A DNA stretch of 7,931 bases. Source: Clostridia bacterium. GTDB taxonomy: Bacteria; Bacillota_A; Clostridia; Oscillospirales; CAG-382. Below are positions 1 to 6,284 of this stretch, piece after piece; positions within the stretch are counted from its first letter, which is position 1; each line of letters opens with the position of its first letter. The notes beneath the pieces are model-generated. The model did no database searches, was not told where the DNA came from, and was given only the letters and a program-made list of their open reading frames with translations. The stretch is from assembly GCA_017615235.1 (NCBI GenBank), contig JAGAAM010000002.1, positions 1 through 7,931 of the forward strand, given 5' to 3'. Both the position numbers and the translations under genes were made by a program.

Positions 1-2593
1 CGTCGCCGAGGAAGGTGACGCTGCGGAAAGCTTCGACGTGGATCCCGTCCGCGTTTGTCGCGCCCCAAAGGGAGTTTTCGCCGTGAAGAACGACGAAAAT
101 ACTCTCGCCGAGGTATATCTGCGCCGGATCGTAGGGATCTTCGTGGTAATCGGCGCGGTCCATACGCAGGTCGTTAAGCACCAGCACCGGGGTATCCGCG
201 AAATCCTCCGCGGTATAGCCGTAGCCCTTGTCCATCTCAGTCGGGGTATATTCGCCCGCCTCGTAATACTGGACTGTGCCGTCGCCCAGGACGTCGCCGC
301 GGTTGCCGTGGCCCACTCGCACGGAGCCGATCCACACGTCGCGGTAATCGTCGTCGATCCAGAAATCCTTATAGAAGGAGTTCGCAAACTGCGTCGCGTC
401 CTCGCCGTTTATGGTGATCTTTTTGCCGGAGCCGAGCGCGGGAGCGTCCACGCCCGCTTTCGGGTACAGCCAGATGATCGCGCGGTATTCGACGCCGCTG
501 CGGAACAGCGCGTTTTCGTCCCAGATCGCGTAGGTATGCGGGGTATCCTTGTAATACCACACGAGCTGCGCGTCGTAAGACGTGGCGTTATGCCCGCCGA
601 CGGTGTAATCCGGCAGCTTGCCGATCTGCGGCGGAGTTACCGTATAATCGATATTATCCAGCGTCGCGGGGGTGCGAAGCTCGAAGGTGCTTGTGAACCC
701 GGGACCGAGGCAGTAATAATCCGTCGGGCCGTAGATGTGTTCCTTGCTGTCGGTCACCATGCCTACTAACGCGCCCGGGTAGCTCGTACCGTCGACGACC
801 GCATAGGTGGATTTATAGTAGCATTTGGCGACCACGCCGAATATTTCCTCATCGGTCATGCCGTCCCAGCCGCTGTTGGCAAGGTATAATTTGAACGCCG
901 CGATATAATCTTTTCCGGTCTCGTTGTATATCTTCGTATTTGCAAAAGTCGGGTACACGCTGCCGTAGTATGTCTGGCTCTCGGTAACGTGGTTCATCGA
1001 CAGGTAGACTGCGTAATCGCTGCTTTTTACGCGCAGCGCGCCGCCGTAAAGCCCGCAGCTTTCATCGTCGCCCAATAAAAGCGAAAGCGGAAGCCCGGCG
1101 GATACCTCGCCGCCGTATATGCCGACGTGACCGTAGATCCCGTAGGTGCTTTGATTGTCGTCGATATGGCTGTGGTTGAGTATCTTGCCGCCGTGGATCT
1201 CCACGTCGCCGCGGATGATGAAGGACTGAAGTTTTACGCCGTAAACCTTTTCCGTGTATTTGTCGACGTTGGGCATAAGTATGGAATCAAATTTGTATAT
1301 AAGCTCGCCGTCGACGATATTCCCGCTTCCGTCGATCCGGCGGGAATCGCGCACTATCAGTTTGCCGTTGTTCGCGGTGATAAAGGTCCTTGTGTATGAC
1401 TTTACGCCCGTGGCGTATTCTTCGCCGCCGACCATCTTGTAATCGAGGCAAAGAAGCTTATAACCGCAAAGGTTAAGGTCGACGTTGCCGCCGTTGGTGA
1501 CGAGGCGGTAATTGATAAGGCTCGGCGTATGTTCGTCGTAAGTGATGTCGTTCCCGAGGCGGATATAGACCGTCTGCCCTTCCGCGCGTTCCATATTGAA
1601 AACGGCGCGGAGCCCCTCGAAATCGGTGGCGATATAGGGGATATCCGGGTTGGTGAATGCGTTGTTGCGGCTGGTGACGGAGCCGTTGAAACCCGTTGCC
1701 GTAACGGTCACGCGCAGAAGCGACGGATCGTAGTTCCCGATCTGCGAAGCCGGGATATCGACCCACTGGCCGGCATTCGGGTTGTCGTTGTCGCCTTCGC
1801 CCATCGTGCCGTCGTCGGCAAGCACGAACCTGTGCCACTGGTACTTGAGCAGTTCGGGCTTTACCTCGTGCAGATAAAGCAGGAAGCCGGTAAAGGTAAG
1901 CGACCTGTCGCCGTTGACTTCCACCGTGCCGTCGATCTCCTTTTGAGGATCGTAGGTGATCCCGTAAAATGCGTCCGATCCGCAGTATTTATCGAACAGC
2001 TTTTCCGGGTAGGCGTAAATACTTATGGAATAACGGTAATTGTCGATCAAATAATTTTTAAGGTCGAACCAGGGGTTTTCCGATTTCATCGAAACGATGG
2101 CGATTCCGTTGCGCGACATGGCCACCTGGTAGGTCGCCGCGTCCTCGACCGGGTCGAAGGTAAGCACGCCGGAAGCCGAAAGCTGCGCGTTCTTTACGCC
2201 GTCGAGGTAACGCTCGAAGGGCGCGCGGAAATCGCGTATCTCGTTGAATATCACGTCGCCCTGCCAGTCCAGCACGCGCACCTGCACGGCGAACAGCGGC
2301 GGGTTGTATTCCTCGTTCTTCTCGATGTACATCCATGCGTTGGAATAACCCCACCGGAAAACGCCGACGTTGGTTTGGTCGTCAACGTCGATATAATCGT
2401 GCTGATAAGGCAATCTCACCAGCCCGCCGTCCGGGTGGTGCTGCCAGAAAGTGGCTTCGTACCGTCTCGCGCCGGGGATGGCGTCCACTACCGCGTAGAC
2501 GTTTCCCTGCACGTCGTAGCGGATCGCGATCTTCGCGGAGTTGGGCGAATCGGCGGAAACCGCCGCCGTAAACGGGACTACGGCGATAAGCAT
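1..2593 (-). CDS. Large secreted multidomain surface protein, beta-helix and Fn3/Ig-like modules (C-terminus off window)
   Basis: The frame stays open from the ATG at 2593 to the left window edge (about 864 codons), so the C-terminus and any cell-wall anchor are outside. The N-terminus is a signal peptide: a hydrophobic stretch (IMLIAVVPFTAAVSA) ends at a likely AVSA/DS cleavage site. Residues about 10-100 and 140-215 look like Fn3-type beta sandwiches (for example GVLTFDPVEDAATYQVAM). About residues 335-380 contain a strand followed by 'VDLNLCGYKL', the usual entry to a right-handed beta-helix. Residues 450-530 continue with short Gly-rich turns (VEIHGGKI, VGIYGGEV, GLYGGAL). Residues 640-720 resemble an Ig-like surface module (PPQIGKLPDYTV, WLYPKAG). 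At about 800-855 the strand pattern with 'IYLGESIFVVLHGENSLWG' and 'NADGIHVEAF' resembles carbohydrate-binding beta-helix proteins of Clostridia. The exact function is unknown; an extracellular adhesin or glycan-binding role is inferred. The ATG at 2593 cuts off the basic n-region; the intended start is probably at 2635, where AAG replaces ATG. Confidence 0.85.
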   Translation of the reverse strand, partial: MLIAVVPFTAAVSADSPNSAKIAIRYDVQGNVYAVVDAIPGARRYEATFWQHHPDGGLVRLPYQHDYIDVDDQTNVGVFRWGYSNAWMYIEKNEEYNPPLFAVQVRVLDWQGDVIFNEIRDFRAPFERYLDGVKNAQLSASGVLTFDPVEDAATYQVAMSRNGIAIVSMKSENPWFDLKNYLIDNYRYSISIYAYPEKLFDKYCGSDAFYGITYDPQKEIDGTVEVNGDRSLTFTGFLLYLHEVKPELLKYQWHRFVLADDGTMGEGDNDNPNAGQWVDIPASQIGNYDPSLLRVTVTATGFNGSVTSRNNAFTNPDIPYIATDFEGLRAVFNMERAEGQTVYIRLGNDITYDEHTPSLINYRLVTNGGNVDLNLCGYKLLCLDYKMVGGEEYATGVKSYTRTFITANNGKLIVRDSRRIDGSGNIVDGELIYKFDSILMPNVDKYTEKVYGVKLQSFIIRGDVEIHGGKILNHSHIDDNQSTYGIYGHVGIYGGEVSAGLPLSLLLGDDESCGLYGGALRVKSSDYAVYLSMNHVTESQTYYGSVYPTFANTKIYNETGKDYIAAFKLYLANSGWDGMTDEEIFGVVAKCYYKSTYAVVDGTSYPGALVGMVTDSKEHIYGPTDYYCLGPGFTSTFELRTPATLDNIDYTVTPPQIGKLPDYTVGGHNATSYDAQLVWYYKDTPHTYAIWDENALFRSGVEYRAIIWLYPKAGVDAPALGSGKKITINGEDATQFANSFYKDFWIDDDYRDVWIGSVRVGHGNRGDVLGDGTVQYYEAGEYTPTEMDKGYGYTAEDFADTPVLVLNDLRMDRADYHEDPYDPAQIYLGESIFVVLHGENSLWGATNADGIHVEAFRSVTFLGD

Positions 2594-2632
2594 TATCGCC
2601 GCGAGGATAAGTGCGGTAAAGCGTTTGGCTTT

Positions 2633-2647
2633 CTTTTTTTACCTCCT
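2633..2647 (-). promoter_or_regulatory. Perfect Shine-Dalgarno with a lost start codon for the surface protein
   Basis: Read on the minus strand, a consensus AGGAGGT (2641-2647) is followed after five A residues by AAG (2633-2635). AAG is in frame with the surface protein and opens a textbook signal-peptide n-region (K-K-A-K-R-F-T-A-L). An in-frame TAA lies directly upstream, so no earlier start exists. No ATG, GTG or TTG occurs in frame until 2593, 48 nt from the Shine-Dalgarno and too far for it to serve. One substitution (AAG to ATG), or one T restored next to the A-run, gives an ideally spaced start and a complete signal peptide. Either the gene is silenced or weakly initiated, or the assembly carries a one-base error beside a homopolymer. 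Confidence 0.8.
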
Positions 2648-2679
2648 AAAAATCCGGTTTTGTAAACAGGCGGGAACGA

Positions 2680-2740
2680 GCCGCGAATAAGCGGCGGAAC
2701 AATTCCGCTGTTTGCGCGAATGTTTGCGCGAAAAACGCGC
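2680..2740 (-). other. Hairpin-rich spacer between the RicA-like gene and the surface protein
   Basis: The 112-nt gap holds three short perfect stems: GCCGC/GCGGC (2680-2695), GCGGAA/TTCCGC with a CAA loop (2694-2708), and GCGCG/CGCGC with an A5 loop (2726-2740). The first two share bases 2694-2695, so they exclude each other. A 12-bp tandem direct repeat TGTTTGCGCGAA occupies 2709-2732. No U-tract follows any stem on the minus strand, so a classical intrinsic terminator for the upstream operon is not evident. No convincing -35/-10 pair for the surface gene was seen. The region may be a structured leader, or simply the operon's degenerate 3' end. Confidence 0.45.
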
Positions 2741-2747
2741 CTTTCGA

Positions 2748-3146
2748 TCAATGGCAGCCGCCGCAGGTGCTGCAATCGTGGGTGCAGTGTTCCTCGTAAT
2801 CGGGGTCGATCGCAAGCTGAACGGCGAGGTTTATGTGGTTCATGACCGGCGTAAGCTCGGCTTCGGCTTTGTTCATCGCGGCAAGGACTTCGCTTTCCTG
2901 AAGCTCCTCGTATATCGCGCGGAGACGGCGGGCGATGCTGTCGATAAGCTGTACGTCCTTTTCCTCCTCCGGCTTCCTTCCCTCCTGTTCGAGGAGCGAA
3001 GCCTGAAGGTTGTATTCGTTGATCTTTGAAACAAGCGCGCTGTCGGCGTCGTAAGCCGCTTTCGCCTTGCGGTAGTTTTTGATCTCGTCGCTTTCTTCGA
3101 GCGATCTCTGAAGCGCTTCTATCGCTTCCATGATTTTTTCGGTCAT
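2748..3146 (-). CDS. YlbF/YmcA (RicA/RicF) family protein with four-cysteine tail
   Basis: This 132-residue protein is mostly helical and charged, as in the YlbF/YmcA family (Com_YlbF). In Bacillus subtilis, RicA (YmcA), RicF (YlbF) and RicT (YaaT) form a complex that steers RNase Y-dependent mRNA processing, competence and biofilm development, and that carries [4Fe-4S] clusters. Here residues 1-115 are the helical domain, and residues 120-132 form a Cys/His tail (HCTHDCSTCGGCH) with C121, C125, C128 and C131 in a CX3CX2CX2C pattern, well suited to an Fe-S cluster or zinc. The start is the ATG at 3146 with a GTGAGGA Shine-Dalgarno that overlaps the miaB stop codon; the gap is only 10 nt, so translation is probably coupled. 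Position after miaB matches ymcA of B. subtilis (miaB = ymcB), which favours a RicA-like role, but family membership alone cannot separate RicA from RicF. Predicted cytoplasmic. Confidence 0.85.
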   Translation of the reverse strand: MTEKIMEAIEALQRSLEESDEIKNYRKAKAAYDADSALVSKINEYNLQASLLEQEGRKPEEEKDVQLIDSIARRLRAIYEELQESEVLAAMNKAEAELTPVMNHINLAVQLAIDPDYEEHCTHDCSTCGGCH

Positions 3147-3156
3147 TTTTATATCC

Positions 3157-4545
3157 TCACTTTTTTATTTTTCCGCCGAGCGCGTAACCCCCGGCGGTGA
3201 TTATTTCCACGTCCGCAAATTCCCCGGCGGGCACCGGTATATCGAAGGTGACGATCTTGTTCTGGGTGCTCCTTCCGCACCATACGCCGTTTTTGTTCTT
3301 TCCGTCGGACAGCACGCGAAGAGTTTTACCTATGTATCCGTCGTTGATCCTCTGCGCGATGCCGTTTTCGAGCTCCGAAAGCTTCGCGAACCTCGCGTTC
3401 GCCTCGGCACGGGACACCTGCTCCATCTTTTCGGCGGGAGTGCCCTTGCGCGGCGAATAGATAAAGGTGAATATCATATCGAAACCGATCTGTTTGACAA
3501 GCGAAAGCGTTTCCGCAAAATCTTCCTCGGTCTCCGTCGGGAAGCCGCAGATGACGTCGGTCGTAACGGAGACGTCTTTTATATTTTCCTTGATCTCAAG
3601 CGCCTTTTCGATATACTGTTCCCGCGTGTAGCGGCGGTTCATAAGCTTCAATATCCTGTCGGAACCCGACTGCACCGGAAGGTGGAAATGCTTTGCGACC
3701 TTATCGTTGTTCGCGATCACGTCGATAAGCTCGCTCGAAGCGTCCTTCGGGTGGCTGGTCATAAAACGCATGCGGTAATCGCCCTCGAAGGAGGCGGCTC
3801 TGTCCAAAAGCGACGCGAAACTGCATCCTCCGTCGTAGGAATTCACGTTCTGCCCGAGCAGGGTTATATCTTTATAACCGCTTTTTACAAGGTTTTCCAC
3901 CTCGTAAAGTATATCCTCCGCACGGCGCGAGCGCTCGCGTCCGCGGGCGTAAGGCACCACGCAGTAGGTGCAGAAGTTGTTGCAGCCGTACATGGCGGAG
4001 ACCCAGGCTTTGTAACCGTTCCCGCGCAGGACCGGCATCCCTTCGCTTATCACGCCGAAATCGCCGTGCGGCTTGTCGGTGACGAAGGCGAACCGCTTTT
4101 TCGCGGTGAAAAGAGTCTGTATCATCTCCGGGATACGGTGGTGCATATCCGTCCCGAATACGAAATCGACGTAGGGATAGCTTTTATATATCTGCTCGCG
4201 GCGGTGCGATTGCTGTACCATACAGCCGCAAAGCCCGATCTTAAGGACGCGGTCCTGCTCCTTGCGGTTCTTGAACTGCCCGGCTTCCGAAAGCGCGCGT
4301 ATCTCCGCGTGCTCGCGCACGGCGCAGGTGTTGATGATGATAAGATCGGCTTCGCCGCTGTCCTGCGTCATCTCGTAACCGCACATGTCGAGCGCCCCGG
4401 CGATGCGTTCGCTGTCCGCCTCGTTCTGCTGACAGCCGAAGGTTATCACGCACGCCTTTTTGCCCGCAGTGAGCGGACGGAGCGAAAGGGCGATATTATG
4501 CTGTTTTTCGGTCTCCTCCAACGGAACGTAATAATCTTTTGTCAA
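3157..4545 (-). CDS. miaB: tRNA-2-methylthio-N6-dimethylallyladenosine synthase MiaB
   Basis: MiaB is a radical-SAM methylthiotransferase that converts i6A37 to ms2i6A37 in tRNAs reading UNN codons, acting after MiaA in the cytoplasm. All three modules are visible in 462 residues, a normal length. The N-terminal methylthiotransferase domain has its cluster cysteines at C38 (FGCQQNEADSE), C74 (NTCAVREHAE) and C108 (LCGCMVQ). The radical-SAM core has C188, C192 and C195 (CNNFCTYC), followed by YARGRERSRR, GFPTETEEDF and YSPRKGTPA. A C-terminal TRAM domain covers about 403-460 (YIGKTLRVL, CGRSTQNKIVTF). NTCAVRE and GRSTQNK point to MiaB rather than MtaB or RimO. The start codon is TTG at 4545, sharing TTGA with the stop of the upstream peptidase gene; no ATG lies close enough to replace it, so coupled translation is likely. 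The usual GCQMN is GCQQN here, a mild variant. Confidence 0.96.
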   Translation of the reverse strand: MTKDYYVPLEETEKQHNIALSLRPLTAGKKACVITFGCQQNEADSERIAGALDMCGYEMTQDSGEADLIIINTCAVREHAEIRALSEAGQFKNRKEQDRVLKIGLCGCMVQQSHRREQIYKSYPYVDFVFGTDMHHRIPEMIQTLFTAKKRFAFVTDKPHGDFGVISEGMPVLRGNGYKAWVSAMYGCNNFCTYCVVPYARGRERSRRAEDILYEVENLVKSGYKDITLLGQNVNSYDGGCSFASLLDRAASFEGDYRMRFMTSHPKDASSELIDVIANNDKVAKHFHLPVQSGSDRILKLMNRRYTREQYIEKALEIKENIKDVSVTTDVICGFPTETEEDFAETLSLVKQIGFDMIFTFIYSPRKGTPAEKMEQVSRAEANARFAKLSELENGIAQRINDGYIGKTLRVLSDGKNKNGVWCGRSTQNKIVTFDIPVPAGEFADVEIITAGGYALGGKIKK

Positions 4546-5300
4546 AACAAAGTCCCCGCGGTGATAAGTCTTTCTTTAAGTCCGGTCGAATCAAGGCCGG
4601 CTTCGACGGCCTTCCCCTCCGCCGCCGTCGCGTGGACGATCCTTCCTTCCCCGGCGTAGATCGCCATGTGTCCGCCGAAGAAGAGGAGATCGCCCTTTTT
4701 CGCTTCGGAAAAGGGTATCTTTTTCATATTTTTATTCATTTCCGGGTCGGCGTCGCGCCAGATATCCAGGCCGTTGAAACGGTAAGCGTTGAAGCAAAGC
4801 CCGGAGCAGTCGACCCCGGCGGGCGTCCTTCCGCCCCAGCGGTACTGAACGCCGATATATTCGCGCGCCGTAGCGACGATCATATCGCGCAATTCGTCCT
4901 CCGAAGGAGTTTTTGCAGGCTTTAAGGGCGCGATATGCTTTTTGTGGATGAAATAAATACGTTTGCTCGGAAGCACGATGAAGCCGTAACGCTCGTCGTG
5001 ACCGAACCCGACGTCGACCCTCGCCCCGCGCGGGAGCGTTATCGGCGCGTGGTAATAATTCTTTCCGTCGAAAAGCAGATCGGCGAAAGAAGAAACGACG
5101 ATAAACGAAGGATCGTGAAGTTTTTCGAACAGGTTCGTTTTTAAAGTCCAGCCCCCGTAGCCGTAATCGCTGCGTACGCGGCAAAAACCGCCGGTCTCTT
5201 CAAGTATTTCGGCTTCCTCGCCGTATAACATCTCGTCGACCTGTTCCGCCATAAGCTCCGGTGCGGAATAGATAACGGCGGAAGGAACGCAAACGACCAT
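4542..5300 (-). CDS. SH3-domain NlpC/P60 (C40) peptidase, YkfC-like, no signal peptide
   Basis: NlpC/P60 enzymes are cysteine peptidases that cut gamma-D-Glu to diamino acid bonds in peptidoglycan peptides. The 252-residue protein has an N-terminal SH3 region (residues about 1-60, with YSAPELMAEQVDEMLYGEEA and YGYGGWTLKTNL), a second SH3-like stretch (about 65-125), and a catalytic domain from about 135. That domain has the hallmark QYRWGGRTPAGVDCSG with nucleophile C165, then GHMAIYAG (H211) and IVHAT (H223), a complete Cys-His-His triad. The start is the ATG at 5300 behind a GGAGGT Shine-Dalgarno with 7-nt spacing; the longer open frame up to 5678 runs into the oppositely oriented deacetylase gene and is not used. 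The N-terminus (MVVCVPSAVIYSAP) already is the first SH3 strand, so no signal peptide is present. That fits a cytoplasmic murein-peptide recycling enzyme like B. subtilis YkfC; non-classical export cannot be excluded. First gene of the operon with miaB. Confidence 0.92.
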   Translation of the reverse strand: MVVCVPSAVIYSAPELMAEQVDEMLYGEEAEILEETGGFCRVRSDYGYGGWTLKTNLFEKLHDPSFIVVSSFADLLFDGKNYYHAPITLPRGARVDVGFGHDERYGFIVLPSKRIYFIHKKHIAPLKPAKTPSEDELRDMIVATAREYIGVQYRWGGRTPAGVDCSGLCFNAYRFNGLDIWRDADPEMNKNMKKIPFSEAKKGDLLFFGGHMAIYAGEGRIVHATAAEGKAVEAGLDSTGLKERLITAGTLF

Positions 5301-5379
5301 AAAAATGACCTCCGAACGAAAAATTTGGTTTGAATGAAAGCTTTCAGAAAAGCAAAAATAAACGTAAAGGGGTGAAAAA
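5301..5379. promoter_or_regulatory. Divergent intergenic region with 12-bp palindrome
   Basis: These 79 bp must hold the promoters of the minus-strand operon (peptidase, miaB, RicA-like) and of the plus-strand deacetylase. A perfect palindrome TGAAAGCTTTCA sits at 5335-5346 and could be an operator or chance. For the plus strand, TTGAAT at 5330-5335 (or GAATG at 5332-5336, reminiscent of a SigG -35) is followed by an A-rich stretch near 5353-5362, but no -10 box matches well. The deacetylase Shine-Dalgarno is AAAGGGG (5366-5372), 7 nt before its ATG. The minus-strand Shine-Dalgarno GGAGGT lies at 5308-5313. Promoter assignment is weak on both strands. Confidence 0.4.
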
Positions 5380-6159
5380 ATGAAACTGACTTCGCTTTTT
5401 AATAAAATTACCGCGGCTCTGCTCGTCTTCGCCGTGTCGGGAAGCGCCGGCGGCGCTAAAAACGAAAAAATGAACTGGTTCTTCTCAAAACCCGGCAACG
5501 GAGAGCGCCCGACCGCCGTCGGCGGAAAGATCGACCCGGACGAATACGGCGCGCTCTGGCTCGGGCCGGAGGGCGACAAGACTGTATATCTCACCTTCGA
5601 CGCGGGATACGCGAACGAAAACGTCGGAAAAGTGCTCGATACGCTCGAAAAACACGGCGCGAAAGCGGCGTTTTTCATCCTTCCCGGGATAATCAGGAAC
5701 AGCCCGGAGACCGTGAAAAGGATGGTCGAAGGCGGTCACACTTTGTGCAACCACTCGACGCACCACGGCGACGTATCGAAGATCACAGGCAAAGACGAAC
5801 TTGACAAAGAACTGAAAGGCGTCGAGGAGGCGTTTTACGGGCTGACCGGGAAAGAACTGACGAAGTATTTCCGTCCGCCGGAGGGCGCTTTTTCGGTAAA
5901 AACTCTTGAAATGTGCCGCGAGCTCGGCTATACTCCGGTGTTCTGGTCCTACGCCTACGCCGACTGGGACAATAACGCCCAGCCCGACCCGGAAAGATCG
6001 AAAGAAAAGCTTTTAAACGCCGCACACGACGGCATGGTGCTTTTGCTCCACCCGACAGGCGCGACCAATGCAGAGATACTCGACGGCGTGCTGACCGCGC
6101 TTGAGGAAAAGGGTTATTCCTTCGGCACGCTCGATCAGCTTAAAGAAAAGATGAATTGA
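5380..6159 (+). CDS. pdaA: PdaA-like polysaccharide deacetylase (spore cortex muramic-delta-lactam pathway)
   Basis: This carbohydrate esterase family 4 (NodB fold) protein has 259 residues, close to B. subtilis PdaA. PdaA removes the N-acetyl group from muramic acid that has lost its peptide, leading to muramic-delta-lactam in the spore cortex, the mark for cortex lysis at germination. N-terminal residues 1-26 form a signal peptide or anchor (basic residue K9, hydrophobic TAALLVFAV). Catalytic motifs in order: YLTFDAGY (D74), NHSTHHGD (metal ligands H125 and H129), YFRPPEG (R165), FWSYAYADWD (D195/D197) and LLLHPTGA (H224). FRPPEGAFS, VFWSYAYADWD and the small residue after D74 are typical of PdaA rather than of chitin or PdaB-type deacetylases, where TFDDG is usual. 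It starts at an ATG with a good AAAGGGG site. It faces the NlpC/P60 operon and converges on the diguanylate cyclase gene. Sporulation-specific control is inferred, not seen. Confidence 0.85.
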   Translation: MKLTSLFNKITAALLVFAVSGSAGGAKNEKMNWFFSKPGNGERPTAVGGKIDPDEYGALWLGPEGDKTVYLTFDAGYANENVGKVLDTLEKHGAKAAFFILPGIIRNSPETVKRMVEGGHTLCNHSTHHGDVSKITGKDELDKELKGVEEAFYGLTGKELTKYFRPPEGAFSVKTLEMCRELGYTPVFWSYAYADWDNNAQPDPERSKEKLLNAAHDGMVLLLHPTGATNAEILDGVLTALEEKGYSFGTLDQLKEKMN

Positions 6160-6226
6160 TCCGTATCAATATATTATACAGCAAACCGCCGTATAAATCA
6201 ACCTCGGCTTTGATATTTTTTAAACG

Positions 6227-6261
6227 AAAAAACAGCGGCGCCCTTCAAAAAGGGAGCCGCT
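6227..6261 (-). terminator. Intrinsic terminator of the diguanylate cyclase gene
   Basis: A stem of AGCGGC (6234-6239) with GCCGCT (6256-6261), then CCCTT (6241-6245) with AAGGG (6250-6254), has one G/A mismatch and a CAAA loop. On the minus strand it is followed by six T residues (6227-6232). It lies about 24 nt after the stop of the diguanylate cyclase gene. No T-tract follows on the plus strand, so it is mainly unidirectional. For the converging deacetylase gene, only a weak 5-bp stem (ATCAA/TTGAT, 6197-6214) followed by T6 (6216-6221) is present. Confidence 0.85.
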
Positions 6262-6284
6262 TGTGCCGTTACGGAAAAACCGCG

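Noticed and set aside
1529..2665. Open frame of 378 codons on the plus strand, with similar ones at 38-769 and 1127-1399
   Set aside because: They lie opposite the surface protein, whose signal peptide and beta-strand pattern are convincing. The plus frames are stop-poor because of codon bias and lack domains.
3130..4659. Open frame of 509 codons on the plus strand opposite miaB
   Set aside because: It is the antisense of an unmistakable miaB with all catalytic motifs. It shows no recognisable domain and has a Val/Arg/His-rich composition, as expected from the complement of GC-rich codons.
5301..5678. N-terminal extension of the NlpC/P60 gene up to 5678
   Set aside because: It overlaps the deacetylase gene antisense, has an Ser/Phe-rich composition without a domain, and a strong GGAGGT site marks the ATG at 5300.
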